Positions 1 through 9,222 of a stretch of 64,000 nt of DNA are shown here, in pieces. The stretch covers positions 62,001 to 126,000 of the forward strand of contig NZ_CAKXZT010000160.1 of NCBI RefSeq assembly GCF_935825525.1, written 5' to 3'. Below the pieces are notes generated by a model that did no database searches, was not told where the DNA came from, and worked only from the letters and a program-made list of their open reading frames with translations. Position 1 is the first letter of the stretch. Every line of letters starts with the position of its first letter. Source of the stretch: Mesorhizobium escarrei (GTDB taxonomy: Bacteria; Pseudomonadota; Alphaproteobacteria; Rhizobiales; Rhizobiaceae). The position numbers were made by a program, and so were the translations under genes.

Positions 1-480
1 CAAAGCCGCATGATCCGAGAGCAAATGAGGAAAAGGCGAGCCATGCTTGGTCGTGTCGCAATGGCTACCGCATGCGTCAACGGTCGGCGCGTCGGGGCCA
101 TCTCGTATGCTGACGCAGATGGACTCGTTAGCTCCGGCAAGGAACTGGCGGCAGGCTCGATGGGGGCGAATTGATGTCGCCTACGAGGCCGAGGCAGTCC
201 AGCGAGTTCATTCAAATCCGCGCGTCGCGCTGGGCGGGCGGCACGCGATGATTCGTCGGTTCCTTCCGATTAATCGATGTCGCGATACGTATGGAGTGGG
301 CCGGCTGCAGGCCGCTGTCCTTGCCGCGGGCGAGCAGCTTTACGCCACACAAGGGCGCAATGACGTGACGGAGCATGCTGGATTGGCACGGCCGATGTCG
401 ATGCGGGTGGTGGCGGACCTTCACATTCTTGAATCTGGGCGCATATCCCGTTCGCCTGTCGACGGCAAAAGAGAGCGACA
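1..480. other. left edge, no convincing gene
   Basis: Open frames here, including one spanning 47-484 and one open from base 1 to a stop at 174 on the + strand, show no recognisable domain. The 47-484 frame runs four bases into the flippase start. The frame open at base 1 could be the 3' end of a gene starting outside the window, but its translation resembles nothing I know. The promoter of the flippase gene is presumably here. No clear -35/-10 pair stands out. Confidence 0.4.
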
Positions 481-1932
481 ATGAAGGCGATCGGCGGAGA
501 TATTATCAACGGGGCAGCTTGGGTCGCGGTCGAAACGTGGGGCCGCCAGTTGGCGATGTTTGTCGTCTTTGTCGTTCTCGCCCGTCATCTCGGCCCGGAG
601 GCGTTTGGTTTCGCCACGCTCGCCATGGTGGTGCCGATCATCGTCGCCGTTCCGGTGACGCGCGGAATCCCCGAAGCACTCATCCAGCGTCCGGATGTCG
701 AATCCATTCATTTCGACTCTGCCTTTTGGCTCCTTGCCGTCTCCGGCTCGGTGCTCAGTGTGCTGGTGTGGGCCTTTGCCGGTGTAGTCGCCGCGGCATT
801 CGGCGAACCTGTTCTGAAGGACCTCGTCCGCTGGACCAGCGTCGTCATTGTGCTCCAGGCGCTTGCGGCGGTTCCGGCGGCGATCCTCAAGCGCCAGCTT
901 CATTTTCGACTGTTCGCGCTGCGAACGCTCGCCGGCACGGCCGTCGGCGGAACGCTTGGAATCAGTATGGCAATCGCCGGTTACGACATGTGGAGCCTGG
1001 TGTGGATGCAGGTCGCCAAGGCGGCTGTGGAAACCGCCGTCATTCTGCTCGGCAGTTCGTGGCGGCCGCGTCTCAGATATTCCTACGCGCGCTGTCGCGA
1101 CCTGTTCGGCTTCGCTGGTCCTCTCATCGGTCATTCCCTTTGGACTTTCGTGAATGACGAAATACCAAAGGTCATACTCGGCACCTTCCTCGGACCCTAC
1201 GCGGTAGGCGTGTACGCTCTCGCCCGCCGACCGCTGGATCTTCTGAGCGAGGCATTTCTGGGTCCGCTTACGGCGGTGACCATACCAGCAGTCGCCCGAG
1301 TGCAGAGCGAGCCGGCGAAGATCGATGCTTTCTTCAACGCGAGCATACGCGTGGCAGCGATTGCTGGCTTCCCGGCATTTCTGGGGTTTGCCGCGATCGC
1401 TCCCGTCGCGGTACCTTTCATCTTCGGCCCGCAATGGGTGAGCGGTGTCGTCGCCGTTCAAATCCTGATGCTCCTTGGCCTGCAACGCACGATAGATAGC
1501 ATCTGTGCACTCACCATCCTCGCGCTCGGTCATTCCGGCCTGATCCTCAAGCTAAACATATCCTACACCGTCCTGGCCGTGATCCTCCTCACCGCTGCCG
1601 TGCAGATCGACCTCGAGACAACGATGGCCGCTCTTCTGGCCTGCAACGTCGTGCTCCTGCCGGTGTTTCTCTTCCTCGTACACCGCATCGCGCATATCGA
1701 CGTACTGAGGCCACTGACAATATTCCCGCGGCTGGCGGTGGCGGCCCTGCTCATGTTCGCCATTGTCACCGCTTGGCTGGTTGCAGCACCGACATCCACC
1801 CCCCAAGGTCTCCTCATCGCAGGTGGGATCATCATCGGCGCCGCCGTGTATGTCGCTGCAGCCATTGTGCTTGTGCGTCCCGACCTTCTCGACGCACGCG
1901 ACATGCTTCTCAGGCTGCGTCGTCCTGCATAG
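481..1932 (+). CDS. Wzx-like polysaccharide flippase (MOP/PST family)
   Basis: A 483-residue integral membrane protein with about 12-14 hydrophobic segments, the usual size and pattern of oligosaccharide flippases of the MOP superfamily. The N-terminus (GAAWVAVETWGRQL, then an LARHLGPEAFG loop) is typical of this family, where an early amphipathic segment is followed by a loop rich in Gly and Pro. Such proteins move undecaprenyl-diphosphate-linked repeat units across the inner membrane for a Wzy polymerase. A glycosyltransferase gene starts 13 bases downstream on the same strand, so the two are probably co-transcribed. The family call is firm. The substrate, one of the units built by the surrounding transferases, is inferred from position only. 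Confidence 0.87.
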   Translation: MKAIGGDIINGAAWVAVETWGRQLAMFVVFVVLARHLGPEAFGFATLAMVVPIIVAVPVTRGIPEALIQRPDVESIHFDSAFWLLAVSGSVLSVLVWAFAGVVAAAFGEPVLKDLVRWTSVVIVLQALAAVPAAILKRQLHFRLFALRTLAGTAVGGTLGISMAIAGYDMWSLVWMQVAKAAVETAVILLGSSWRPRLRYSYARCRDLFGFAGPLIGHSLWTFVNDEIPKVILGTFLGPYAVGVYALARRPLDLLSEAFLGPLTAVTIPAVARVQSEPAKIDAFFNASIRVAAIAGFPAFLGFAAIAPVAVPFIFGPQWVSGVVAVQILMLLGLQRTIDSICALTILALGHSGLILKLNISYTVLAVILLTAAVQIDLETTMAALLACNVVLLPVFLFLVHRIAHIDVLRPLTIFPRLAVAALLMFAIVTAWLVAAPTSTPQGLLIAGGIIIGAAVYVAAAIVLVRPDLLDARDMLLRLRRPA

Positions 1933-1945
1933 GGGTACCAAGCTC

Positions 1946-3313
1946 ATGAAAGTCGCTTTCGTCTCGCAGCATTTCGACATGGTCCTTCCACCCGACCAGA
2001 GCTCGGTCGGCATCTGGACATATGAAGTGTCACGCCGCTTGGGCGCGGACTGCGAGACGACCGTGATCGCGCGTCGCCCGCGCGGAAAGGCCAAGTGGCT
2101 CGAGATCGATGGCGTGCGGATCGAACTCCTCACCTGCGCGCCGGCGCGTGTGTGGGGGAGAGCGTCCCGCATGTGGAGCCGCGCCTGGCCAGGCGCTCCG
2201 CTCTTTGCGCAAAGCTTCTATGCGTTCGACTTCTTCGCTCAGGCGCTGCGAAGGCTCCGCCGCCTGGCGCCCGACGTCGTTCATCTCCAAAACTTTCCGC
2301 ATTATGCACCGGCTATCCGGCGCGCCGTCCCCGATGCGGCAATCCTTCTGCACATGCATTGCGACTGGTTGGCGCAACTCGATCGTGACGTCATGGCGCG
2401 CGGCATCGCTGCATGCGATCTCGTGGCCGGCTGTTCGCAGCATGTCGTTGCGACTGCGCGCGAACGGTTTGGAAGCACGCGAACGCCCTTTGCGGTCCTG
2501 CCTAACGGTGCGCCAGTGGATCGGCTCGCTCGTGTTACGGCGCAGCGCACGCCGGCAAAGGTGCTGTTCGTCGGCCGTGTCTCTCCGGAAAAGGGTGTCC
2601 ATACCCTTCTCGAGGCCTGGCCCAAAGTAGTCGCCGCTCACCCTGAGGCCTGTCTTGAGATCGTTGGCCCGCCCGCGGCACTGGCGCGGGACCTTCTGAT
2701 CGACCTGAGCCGGGATCCGGAGGTCTTGGACCTTTCTCGGTTCTATCCCGGGGGGAGCGCGTTCAGAGGTTCTTACGGGACGGTTCTGCGCGAAATGATA
2801 CCTCCGCAGCTCGGCCACACGGTCACCTTTACCGGTATGGAACCGTATGAAAAGGTCATCGAGCGCTGTGCCGGGGCCTCGCTCCTCGTCAATCCGTCAC
2901 TTAGCGAATCCTTCGGCATGAGCCTGGTGGAGGCCCTTGCGACCGGGACGCCGGTCGTCGCCACGCGTGTCGGTGGCATGACGGACATTGTGGAAGCGAC
3001 TGGCGGCGGCTTGCTCGTCGAAAAAAATGATCCAGCCGCACTTTCGGACGCGATCGTCCGCCTTCTAGCCGACCCCCAGTCAAGCAATGAAATCGGCCGA
3101 CAGGGCGCCCAGCGGGTCGCGGAGCTCTATTCGTGGGAAAAAATTGCCCAGTCGACCCGGGACCTTTACGATAAGGCCATCGTCATCCACCGTTCACGGC
3201 TTGGAAAGCGAATCCACTCTTTCGCTCAGCGCCGGGCCTTGAACGACGTGAACACCGAGCCCGTGTCATCTCCCCACTCCCAGTTGACGGCGAGTCCGAC
3301 CCGCAAAATTTGA
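1946..3313 (+). CDS. glycosyltransferase family 4
   Basis: A 455-residue GT-B glycosyltransferase. The N-terminal acceptor domain opens with MKVAFVSQHFDMV and a DQSSVG glycine loop. The C-terminal donor domain shows the retaining GT4 signature: KVLFVGRVSPEKGVHTLLEA near residue 210, and SLSESFGMSLVEALATGTP with the E-x7-E motif near residue 320. The frame stays open upstream to 1763 inside the flippase gene, but the ATG at 1946 gives the normal GT4 N-terminus and leaves a short 13-base spacer. The last 88 bases overlap the 3' end of the convergent gene at 3226-5325, so the final 30 or so residues, which are low in similarity to GT4, may be a read-through extension. Confidence 0.9.
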   Translation: MKVAFVSQHFDMVLPPDQSSVGIWTYEVSRRLGADCETTVIARRPRGKAKWLEIDGVRIELLTCAPARVWGRASRMWSRAWPGAPLFAQSFYAFDFFAQALRRLRRLAPDVVHLQNFPHYAPAIRRAVPDAAILLHMHCDWLAQLDRDVMARGIAACDLVAGCSQHVVATARERFGSTRTPFAVLPNGAPVDRLARVTAQRTPAKVLFVGRVSPEKGVHTLLEAWPKVVAAHPEACLEIVGPPAALARDLLIDLSRDPEVLDLSRFYPGGSAFRGSYGTVLREMIPPQLGHTVTFTGMEPYEKVIERCAGASLLVNPSLSESFGMSLVEALATGTPVVATRVGGMTDIVEATGGGLLVEKNDPAALSDAIVRLLADPQSSNEIGRQGAQRVAELYSWEKIAQSTRDLYDKAIVIHRSRLGKRIHSFAQRRALNDVNTEPVSSPHSQLTASPTRKI

Positions 3314-5325
3314 AGCGCGGCGTCATCGGGATAGATGTCGGTGAGGCTTCGCTGCATCACCAGTTCGTCGTCGATCAGGATTGCAAACCGATTTCCGTCG
3401 AACGCAACGCGCATGCGAAAAGGTTTTCCCCAAACGACCTTGTCCGCCACATTTGTCCAAACCGCGTCATAAAGTTCCTCAAAGCCGAGCCGCTTGATGA
3501 ACACCGAAATCGAAGCACCCTGGTAGACGTCGTCGAGCCAAGTCGTGACACAAACGTAGTTGTCGCTGTCTTGCCAGAAGAGCAGTCCTGCCCGGCCGCG
3601 CTGATCTTGTCCTCGGCGCTCCCCGGGAGGCTCGATTGCGGCCTCGAGATCGGCGAATCCCGGTAGATCCCATGGCAGCGAATAGAATGTTCGACCCGGG
3701 TTCGGTCTGTCCACGCTCGCGCGCACACGGGCGCTGCCCAGCCCGTCGACGTCGATGACCCCGGTGCCCAGTGTTCTCGCCCATTGTCCGCCGCCCAGCT
3801 CCGACGTGCGGCGATCCAGTTCGCCGGCAGTACCGGTAAAACCGTCGGCGTAGGACAGGGTTGCTCCGAGTTGGTTCCAAGGTGCCGCCAGAGGCGCCAT
3901 CAATGGGATGGGAACTTCGCAAGGATGAGCCTCCAAATTATGCCAGCGCGGCTCGCTATCGAAGCTTTTCCATATACCTACTCCGGTAGCGTTCTCGACT
4001 GAATCGGCATTGACAGACGCTTCGCAAAGGCGAACCCCGTCAAGAAAGCAGCTCACCTGACCGTTCCAGTCAAGAATCTGGACCGAATGGGTAGAACACT
4101 CGCGCAAAGCGTGTTCCGTACCGGTCGCGATCGTAATCTCTTTGCCCGATTGCTTGCGCACCAAGGTCCATCCGAGCGTCGACAGTTTCAGCACCCAGAA
4201 ATTGTCGTTGTCCCGAAACCGACAGACGAGACCACACACATCCGAGATGGCGCCAATTGCCAGCAGTCCGTGGATCAATCCTGAAGGGCGACCAGGATCG
4301 ACGACGGATAGGTTACCGCCAGCGTCCTGCGAAAAATGCCACCGCCCCCCGATTGCAGCGATTTGCCCCGGCCAGCCTTCGACGAGTGCATCGGCAGCGT
4401 GGGCGGTGCCAAACAGCGTCGAGAATTCAGGTATCCGCCCCACTTGAACCGCTTGGACGCGTGTGTCGACCCGAAACCCGATCTGGCCAAGTGCCGACTG
4501 ATGAACACCCGCAAACAGCTTTTCGTCCTTGTTGAAAGGATCGATCGCGATCGGACGCATCATCGGAAAAGCGGCAAGACCGTGGGCTTTTTGGTCGGCG
4601 GCCGCATAATAGACAGCGCCCTGCTCTCGCAACGCCACGACATAATAGACATGAACGTTCTTTAGGCGCCGAAACGCACTCAGGCATTGCTTTCCTACAC
4701 GAGCCCACAGCTCGCCGTTTTCGCCTTCGGCGGCGTGCACGACAAAGCCGCAGCCCTCTTCCACGGGATTAATCGGCGCCTCACTGGGGAACCAACCGAC
4801 AGCCAGGTTCTCGTCGATGTTCGATCCTCGGTAAGTTCTGGAGGTGCTAAGCGTCCACCACCAAAGACGGCGAAGGGTGAGCCTCTTTCGCGGCGCATGT
4901 ATCAGGGAAACCAGACGGCCGGGCCATGGATCAATGCCGGGTCCTCGCAGCCAACGGTAGACTCGCCTGGCGAGGTCATCAGGCAATGGCGATCCCTGCG
5001 ATGTGTTGTGGCCGTTGGTGATCGAGACCAATAGCACCAGACCAGCCTCTCGCTGAAACGGACCATAGGAGATCCCTTGCCGGCCCCAACCTGGCCTGAC
5101 GAGCGGCTGGAAACGAAGTGCGCCGTGATCGATCGCGATCTGGCGTTCGATGTCGCGTCCTCGCCTGACACCCCCCTTGACTGCCAAGGTGCCAATTACC
5201 GCGCCGCGGGCGCGTTCACCTTGAAAATCGTCTGCGACAAGAACCTCCGGCCGGGCGACGCCGGACCCAGCCTCTTCAGCAGTTTCTACCCAGTCATGAC
5301 GGTGCAACAACAAGACCCTCCTCAC
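3226..5325 (-). CDS. multidomain LamG/concanavalin-like protein, function unknown
   Basis: Up to 699 residues. I do not recognise the whole protein, but at least two jelly-roll (LamG / 3-keto-disaccharide-hydrolase-like) units can be read. One is around residues 365-470, with the family pattern VCRFRDNDNFWVLKL, a Ser/Lys strand, then VSCFLDGVRL and ATGVGIWKSFD. A second is around 555-695, with AGLLFWQDSDNYVCV, FAILIDDELVMQ and a closing FTSFKARR strand. A third, weaker unit may start near residue 30 (VLVADDFQG). Such domains bind carbohydrate, so a glycan-binding or glycan-modifying role near polysaccharide genes is plausible. The listed start is GTG. An AGGAGG in codons 2-3 suggests a TTG start a few codons later. 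No signal peptide is evident. The 3' end overlaps the convergent GT4 gene by 88 bases. Confidence 0.7.
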   Translation of the reverse strand: MRRVLLLHRHDWVETAEEAGSGVARPEVLVADDFQGERARGAVIGTLAVKGGVRRGRDIERQIAIDHGALRFQPLVRPGWGRQGISYGPFQREAGLVLLVSITNGHNTSQGSPLPDDLARRVYRWLRGPGIDPWPGRLVSLIHAPRKRLTLRRLWWWTLSTSRTYRGSNIDENLAVGWFPSEAPINPVEEGCGFVVHAAEGENGELWARVGKQCLSAFRRLKNVHVYYVVALREQGAVYYAAADQKAHGLAAFPMMRPIAIDPFNKDEKLFAGVHQSALGQIGFRVDTRVQAVQVGRIPEFSTLFGTAHAADALVEGWPGQIAAIGGRWHFSQDAGGNLSVVDPGRPSGLIHGLLAIGAISDVCGLVCRFRDNDNFWVLKLSTLGWTLVRKQSGKEITIATGTEHALRECSTHSVQILDWNGQVSCFLDGVRLCEASVNADSVENATGVGIWKSFDSEPRWHNLEAHPCEVPIPLMAPLAAPWNQLGATLSYADGFTGTAGELDRRTSELGGGQWARTLGTGVIDVDGLGSARVRASVDRPNPGRTFYSLPWDLPGFADLEAAIEPPGERRGQDQRGRAGLLFWQDSDNYVCVTTWLDDVYQGASISVFIKRLGFEELYDAVWTNVADKVVWGKPFRMRVAFDGNRFAILIDDELVMQRSLTDIYPDDAALQILRVGLAVNWEWGDDTGSVFTSFKARR

Positions 5326-5463
5326 GTCGTCGTACGAGATTCTTCAAGGCATCGATGACGTGTCGCAGTCCCGGGCAGAAGTCGCGCACTGCCTCGCTTG
5401 TCCCGTTGATCAGGCTTGCTGTCCTTGCATGGAATCCCTGCCATGACGCCGCAAATCTAGTTC

Positions 5464-6216
5464 TTAAGCGCCCACCGGCTGCGCCAAGACGTGTTCGACC
5501 CGCCATTCCCCATTGGCATAGGAGGCTGGCAGCGGTTTCAATGCGTAGCCGGCAGCAGTCAGGAGTTCCGCGATCTTTCGGGCCTTGCGGTCGAGCCCCT
5601 CGCGCGTTGCATCGTCGACCTCATAAATCACCTTCGGACGGTGTCGCCGCAGCGTTTCCGTCATTCCGCCCAGGACGTCGATTTCGGCGCCTTCCACGTC
5701 GATCTTGACCAGCGAGGGCGGCCTGAGGCCTCGGTGGGCGATGGCATCGTCGATGGCGACTATGCTGACATCCAGACGGCCACTCATGTCCGGCGGTGCT
5801 CCCGCCGAGGCAAGCGCGGCGCCGCCGATGTGATGGGCGAGCAGAAGCTGGCCACGGCCGGATGTGGCGCCCGCAGCTTCGGCGAACACCCGTATGGTGC
5901 CGAATCCACTGAGCCGTGCACTTTCTGCGACAGCTGCGGCGTTGCGGGAAACAGGTTCGAACGCATAGACTTGACCGCGCGGCCCGACGCGGCGCGCGGC
6001 GATGAGGCTGAAGAAACCAATATTCGCGCCGATGTCGAAAAAAGCGTCTCCAGGCGCCAAGTTTGCCGCGATCGCCTGTTGGATGGGCGGCTCGTACGTG
6101 CCACGAACAAAGTTCGGGTCGGCGCTCTTCGCCACGAGCTTGAGACCGGCGGCCTCTCCCTTGGCTATGACGCGCGCGTCGCCGAACACGCTGAGGAACC
6201 TTGCCGTCAATGTCAC
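5464..6216 (-). CDS. FkbM family SAM-dependent methyltransferase
   Basis: A 250-residue Rossmann-fold methyltransferase. SAM motif I is FFDIGANIGFFSLIAARR near residue 60, followed by VYAFEPVSRNAAAV, where the acidic residue after the second strand binds the ribose. The FkbM hallmark SLVKIDVEGAEIDVLGGM is near residue 165. The start is GTG at 6216, supported by GGGGAAG a few bases upstream. FkbM enzymes O-methylate sugars or polyketides. In this context a sugar hydroxyl of the polysaccharide is the likely target. It lies between the FG-GAP lipoprotein and the LamG-like gene on the same strand, possibly in one operon with gaps of about 150 and 140 bases. A second FkbM gene is at 20358-21155. 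Confidence 0.85.
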   Translation of the reverse strand: MTLTARFLSVFGDARVIAKGEAAGLKLVAKSADPNFVRGTYEPPIQQAIAANLAPGDAFFDIGANIGFFSLIAARRVGPRGQVYAFEPVSRNAAAVAESARLSGFGTIRVFAEAAGATSGRGQLLLAHHIGGAALASAGAPPDMSGRLDVSIVAIDDAIAHRGLRPPSLVKIDVEGAEIDVLGGMTETLRRHRPKVIYEVDDATREGLDRKARKIAELLTAAGYALKPLPASYANGEWRVEHVLAQPVGA

Positions 6217-6368
6217 GCGCTCTTCCCCATTCTGCGACGCCTCGGGACAGCCAGCCCGTGCCGCTCGCCGCGAAGGTGACAGATTGTGCGCCCGGGATCG
6301 AGCCCGACAACGGTTGGCCGGCTCCTACCTCCTCCGGCTGATCGCTACTCCGATTGTGGGCCCATATC

Positions 6369-8750
6369 TCATCCTGGGGGTACCTGCCCGGCCTCTCGGT
6401 CCAATGGAACGGTGGCATCGTTGCGCAAGACATGGATCGCCTGGGGCGCATCCCACCCGATCGAGACGATCTCACGATCACCGTCGCCGTCGAGATCGAC
6501 CGGGCGGGCGCCGAGATGGCTCTCGACACCCTCGCCGACCAACTGCTCGATGAACCGCCTGCCGCCCAGATTGCGCCAGAGCGAAAGGCGCAGGGCGCCG
6601 CGGTGCTCGCCCATGACGAGGTCCGGCCGGCCATCGTCATTCATATCGGCAACCGAAAGACTGTTGAGCGAGCCGCGCGAGGTGATTTCCTGCTGCTCCC
6701 AGCTTGGCCTGAGGTCGCCGGGATTGCGCCACCAATAGGCCTTCGCATGGTCGGCCTGCCCGTTTTCCTCACTCACGACGATGTCGGTTCGTCCGTCGCC
6801 GTCCAGATCGGCGACCGCCACGCGGTCCGGATAGACCATGTTGGGGACATTGGCGACGTCGCGGCGCTGCCAGTCGGCAGAGCCATCTCCCGGATTGCGC
6901 CACCATGCGATCCCCTTTGCATTGCCGGTAGTGGCCGCAAGGTCAAGCAGGCCGTCGCCGTCGATATCGGCGAAAGCAATTCCTTCGTCGGAGGCCTCGG
7001 CGCAAATGCGGGTTCGCGGCCAGGGGCCCGCCGCCGCGTCGTCGGGAATGTCAAAGTAGAAGGCGCCGGCACCGCTTGAGACCGCAAGCTCCGGCTGGCC
7101 GCCTTTGACGATCTGTGCCAGTGCATGGCCCTGGGATCCGAGTTCGTGGCTGGCGGAGGGAACCTCGCCGATCGTATGTTCCTCAAACCCGCGCGCTGAC
7201 GCTTGCTGCGCCTGAAGCCACACCAAATTCAGCGTCTCGGCCCCGCCACGCTGGGCGATCACTTCCGCGCGTCCATCGCCGTCAATGTCGAATGCCGCGA
7301 CCGCATCCGCTCCCTCGCCGAGCCGGATCTGTTCCCATTCACCTTGCCAGGGAGCGGCCGGCTGGCGATACCAGAACGGACCCGAGATAATGTCCGTCCG
7401 CCCGTCACCGTCCATGTCGGCGAACGCGAGCCCGAAGGAGCGGACATGGGCGTGCGTGATCTGGTGGTGGCGCCAGCGGTCGAGGCGGCGGACCGGTCCG
7501 GGAGGGTCGAGACGATTGATCCAGATCCGGACGGGCGGGTTGCCCGCCCAATTGGCGCCGTAGATATCGAAATCGCCATCGCTGTCGACATCGGCGACAA
7601 CCCCGTTGTGCAGCCCCACCGTGTCGATCACCTGTCGTGCCCAGCGCATTCCCCGGCCGTCCATGTTGAGGTGGATGGACAGAGCACGTTGCTCGGTCGT
7701 GTGCATCTGCCCGACTACGACGTCGACATCGCCGTCTCCATCCATATCCGCCGCCTGCAACGTATGGGCGCCGGCAACAGCAGGCTGAATGACATGGCGG
7801 ATCCACCGGCCTGTTGGCCCGTCGACGGCCTGGAACCAAGCCACGTCGGCCGTGTGCTCGGAGCTCGAGGTCAAAATATCGGCGTTCCCGTCCTGGTCGA
7901 GGTCGACGACGAGCGCCTTGAAAGCAGGGTTGAACGCGCCAACCGCATGGCCCTGCCACCGGGCGGGAATGCGCGCTGTCGCTGCGCCTGGATTTTGGGC
8001 CCATTGTCCGCAAAGGACCAGGTCGACAGCGCCGTCGCCGTCGATGTCACCGAAGGCCATCCCCTCCTCGCCCAGATGAAAGGATGATGGCAGGGCCACG
8101 CGAGACCAGGCGCCGGCTCCGCCCTGGAAGAAGATCATCAGTTCGCTGGGCGCTCGCACGACGATATCGGCAAGGCCGTCGCCATCGAAATCGGCCGCCT
8201 TGATGTCTTTGCCCCAGCTGCCAACTGCGCCGATCTCATGCTGTTCCCAGCTCGGGCCGTCGGTCGAATCGCGGTTCGGGCGCGGATTCTCGAACCAGAC
8301 GAGATTGGCCCCGTCCGGGCCATCGGCCGTCACGATGTCGAGATCACCATCCCCATCGACGTCGACAAGCACGCCATCCGTCGTGAACTCCACACGGGCG
8401 GTTGCGATCGTAGTGAAAAGCAGGTCGGGCCAACGCCACCACGACAGAGGGTCCTGCGGCGATCCGCCGAGAACCAGATCCAGCCGGCCGTCGCCGTCAA
8501 TGTCACCAACGAGCTTCACATCCCCGGATTGCTCGGCGATCTCGCGGCGATCAAATGTAAGACCCGTCCTGAGGATTTCTTCTCCACTGGCAGCAGAATC
8601 ACAGCCTGCGATGGAGACTCCGACGGCAAGCATGGCGACGAGATGGAAACACACGTCAAATATTGACTTTGTAACGTGTGACCATCTCGTCTTTGGCCAG
8701 CCGTGCGAAGAATTAGTCCTCCGACAAATCCATAAGCGTCCGCCAATCAT
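6369..8750 (-). CDS. FG-GAP/VCBS-repeat lipoprotein (predicted beta-propeller)
   Basis: Predicted 793 residues from the ATG at 8750, which has GGGAG seven bases upstream. A hydrophobic segment ends in the lipobox SIAGC near residue 50, so the mature protein should be a lipoprotein, although the n-region of about 30 residues is long. The rest holds about 13 calcium-loop repeats of the form DxDxDGxxD (GDIDGDGRLDLVLGG, VDVDGDGDLDIVTADG, ADMDGDGDVDVVVGQ and others), the FG-GAP/VCBS unit that forms integrin-like beta-propellers. A longer frame opens at 8846, but it adds a non-hydrophobic N-terminus. The protein is a clear paralogue of the gene at 27648-29360, sharing the VHNGV/LHNGV and NPPV-IWIN blocks. 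Neighbours point to a role with surface glycans. The ligand is unknown. Confidence 0.85.
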   Translation of the reverse strand: MIGGRLWICRRTNSSHGWPKTRWSHVTKSIFDVCFHLVAMLAVGVSIAGCDSAASGEEILRTGLTFDRREIAEQSGDVKLVGDIDGDGRLDLVLGGSPQDPLSWWRWPDLLFTTIATARVEFTTDGVLVDVDGDGDLDIVTADGPDGANLVWFENPRPNRDSTDGPSWEQHEIGAVGSWGKDIKAADFDGDGLADIVVRAPSELMIFFQGGAGAWSRVALPSSFHLGEEGMAFGDIDGDGAVDLVLCGQWAQNPGAATARIPARWQGHAVGAFNPAFKALVVDLDQDGNADILTSSSEHTADVAWFQAVDGPTGRWIRHVIQPAVAGAHTLQAADMDGDGDVDVVVGQMHTTEQRALSIHLNMDGRGMRWARQVIDTVGLHNGVVADVDSDGDFDIYGANWAGNPPVRIWINRLDPPGPVRRLDRWRHHQITHAHVRSFGLAFADMDGDGRTDIISGPFWYRQPAAPWQGEWEQIRLGEGADAVAAFDIDGDGRAEVIAQRGGAETLNLVWLQAQQASARGFEEHTIGEVPSASHELGSQGHALAQIVKGGQPELAVSSGAGAFYFDIPDDAAAGPWPRTRICAEASDEGIAFADIDGDGLLDLAATTGNAKGIAWWRNPGDGSADWQRRDVANVPNMVYPDRVAVADLDGDGRTDIVVSEENGQADHAKAYWWRNPGDLRPSWEQQEITSRGSLNSLSVADMNDDGRPDLVMGEHRGALRLSLWRNLGGRRFIEQLVGEGVESHLGARPVDLDGDGDREIVSIGWDAPQAIHVLRNDATVPLDREAGQVPPG

Positions 8751-9222
8751 CCTGGTCTCCCGTGCTTCATCTGCGAGCATGCGCTGCGTATCCGGCAGAT
8801 TGCCCGGAATGCGCAGCGACGGCCGACGATACCGTCGAAGTGTCACACGGATGGCCGCATTGACGGTGCGATGATCGAATTCGGATCCCTCGCATAGGGC
8901 ACGAACACAATTGCCGAGCAGTGACGTGAGCCATTTGTTTTCTCACGAGCGAGATGCAAAGTCGCCCCGCCAGGAAGCCGTAAGAACATAGTACGTTCTG
9001 GTGACACGCTGATCCCAAGGGTTATCGGCTTGACGAATCCATTTCATCGGTCAGTCGAGATGCTGACTGGATGCTCTGTCTTGGATGGCACGGGGGTGCA
9101 TCCAAATGGGCCGCAAGTAAGATAGCAGACGGATCGAAGCCGCACCGCAGCCTTGGGTCGAACCCCGAAGAGGTCATGGCCACCGCCGCCGCGATCCTGC
9201 CGAGACGCTTCAGGCCGGCCGC
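8751..9222. other. intergenic region between lipoprotein and deacetylase genes
   Basis: About 470 bases without a convincing gene. It should hold the promoter of the minus-strand lipoprotein gene. I see no strong hairpin-plus-U-tract terminator for the deacetylase gene, which ends at 9223. A plus-strand open frame starting at 9071 runs antisense into the deacetylase gene and looks like a shadow. Confidence 0.4.

Noticed and set aside
47..484. 145-codon plus-strand frame at the left edge
   Set aside because: No domain or ribosome-binding site. It overlaps the flippase start by four bases, and competing frames are open on the other strand.
421..1533. 370-codon minus-strand frame across the flippase gene
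   Set aside because: Antisense to a clear membrane protein. The translation is highly charged without domains, typical of a shadow in GC-rich DNA.
7203..8087. 294-codon plus-strand frame with DIG/VHV repeats
   Set aside because: It is the antisense of the FG-GAP repeats. The apparent repeat pattern comes from the opposite strand's DxDxDG codons.
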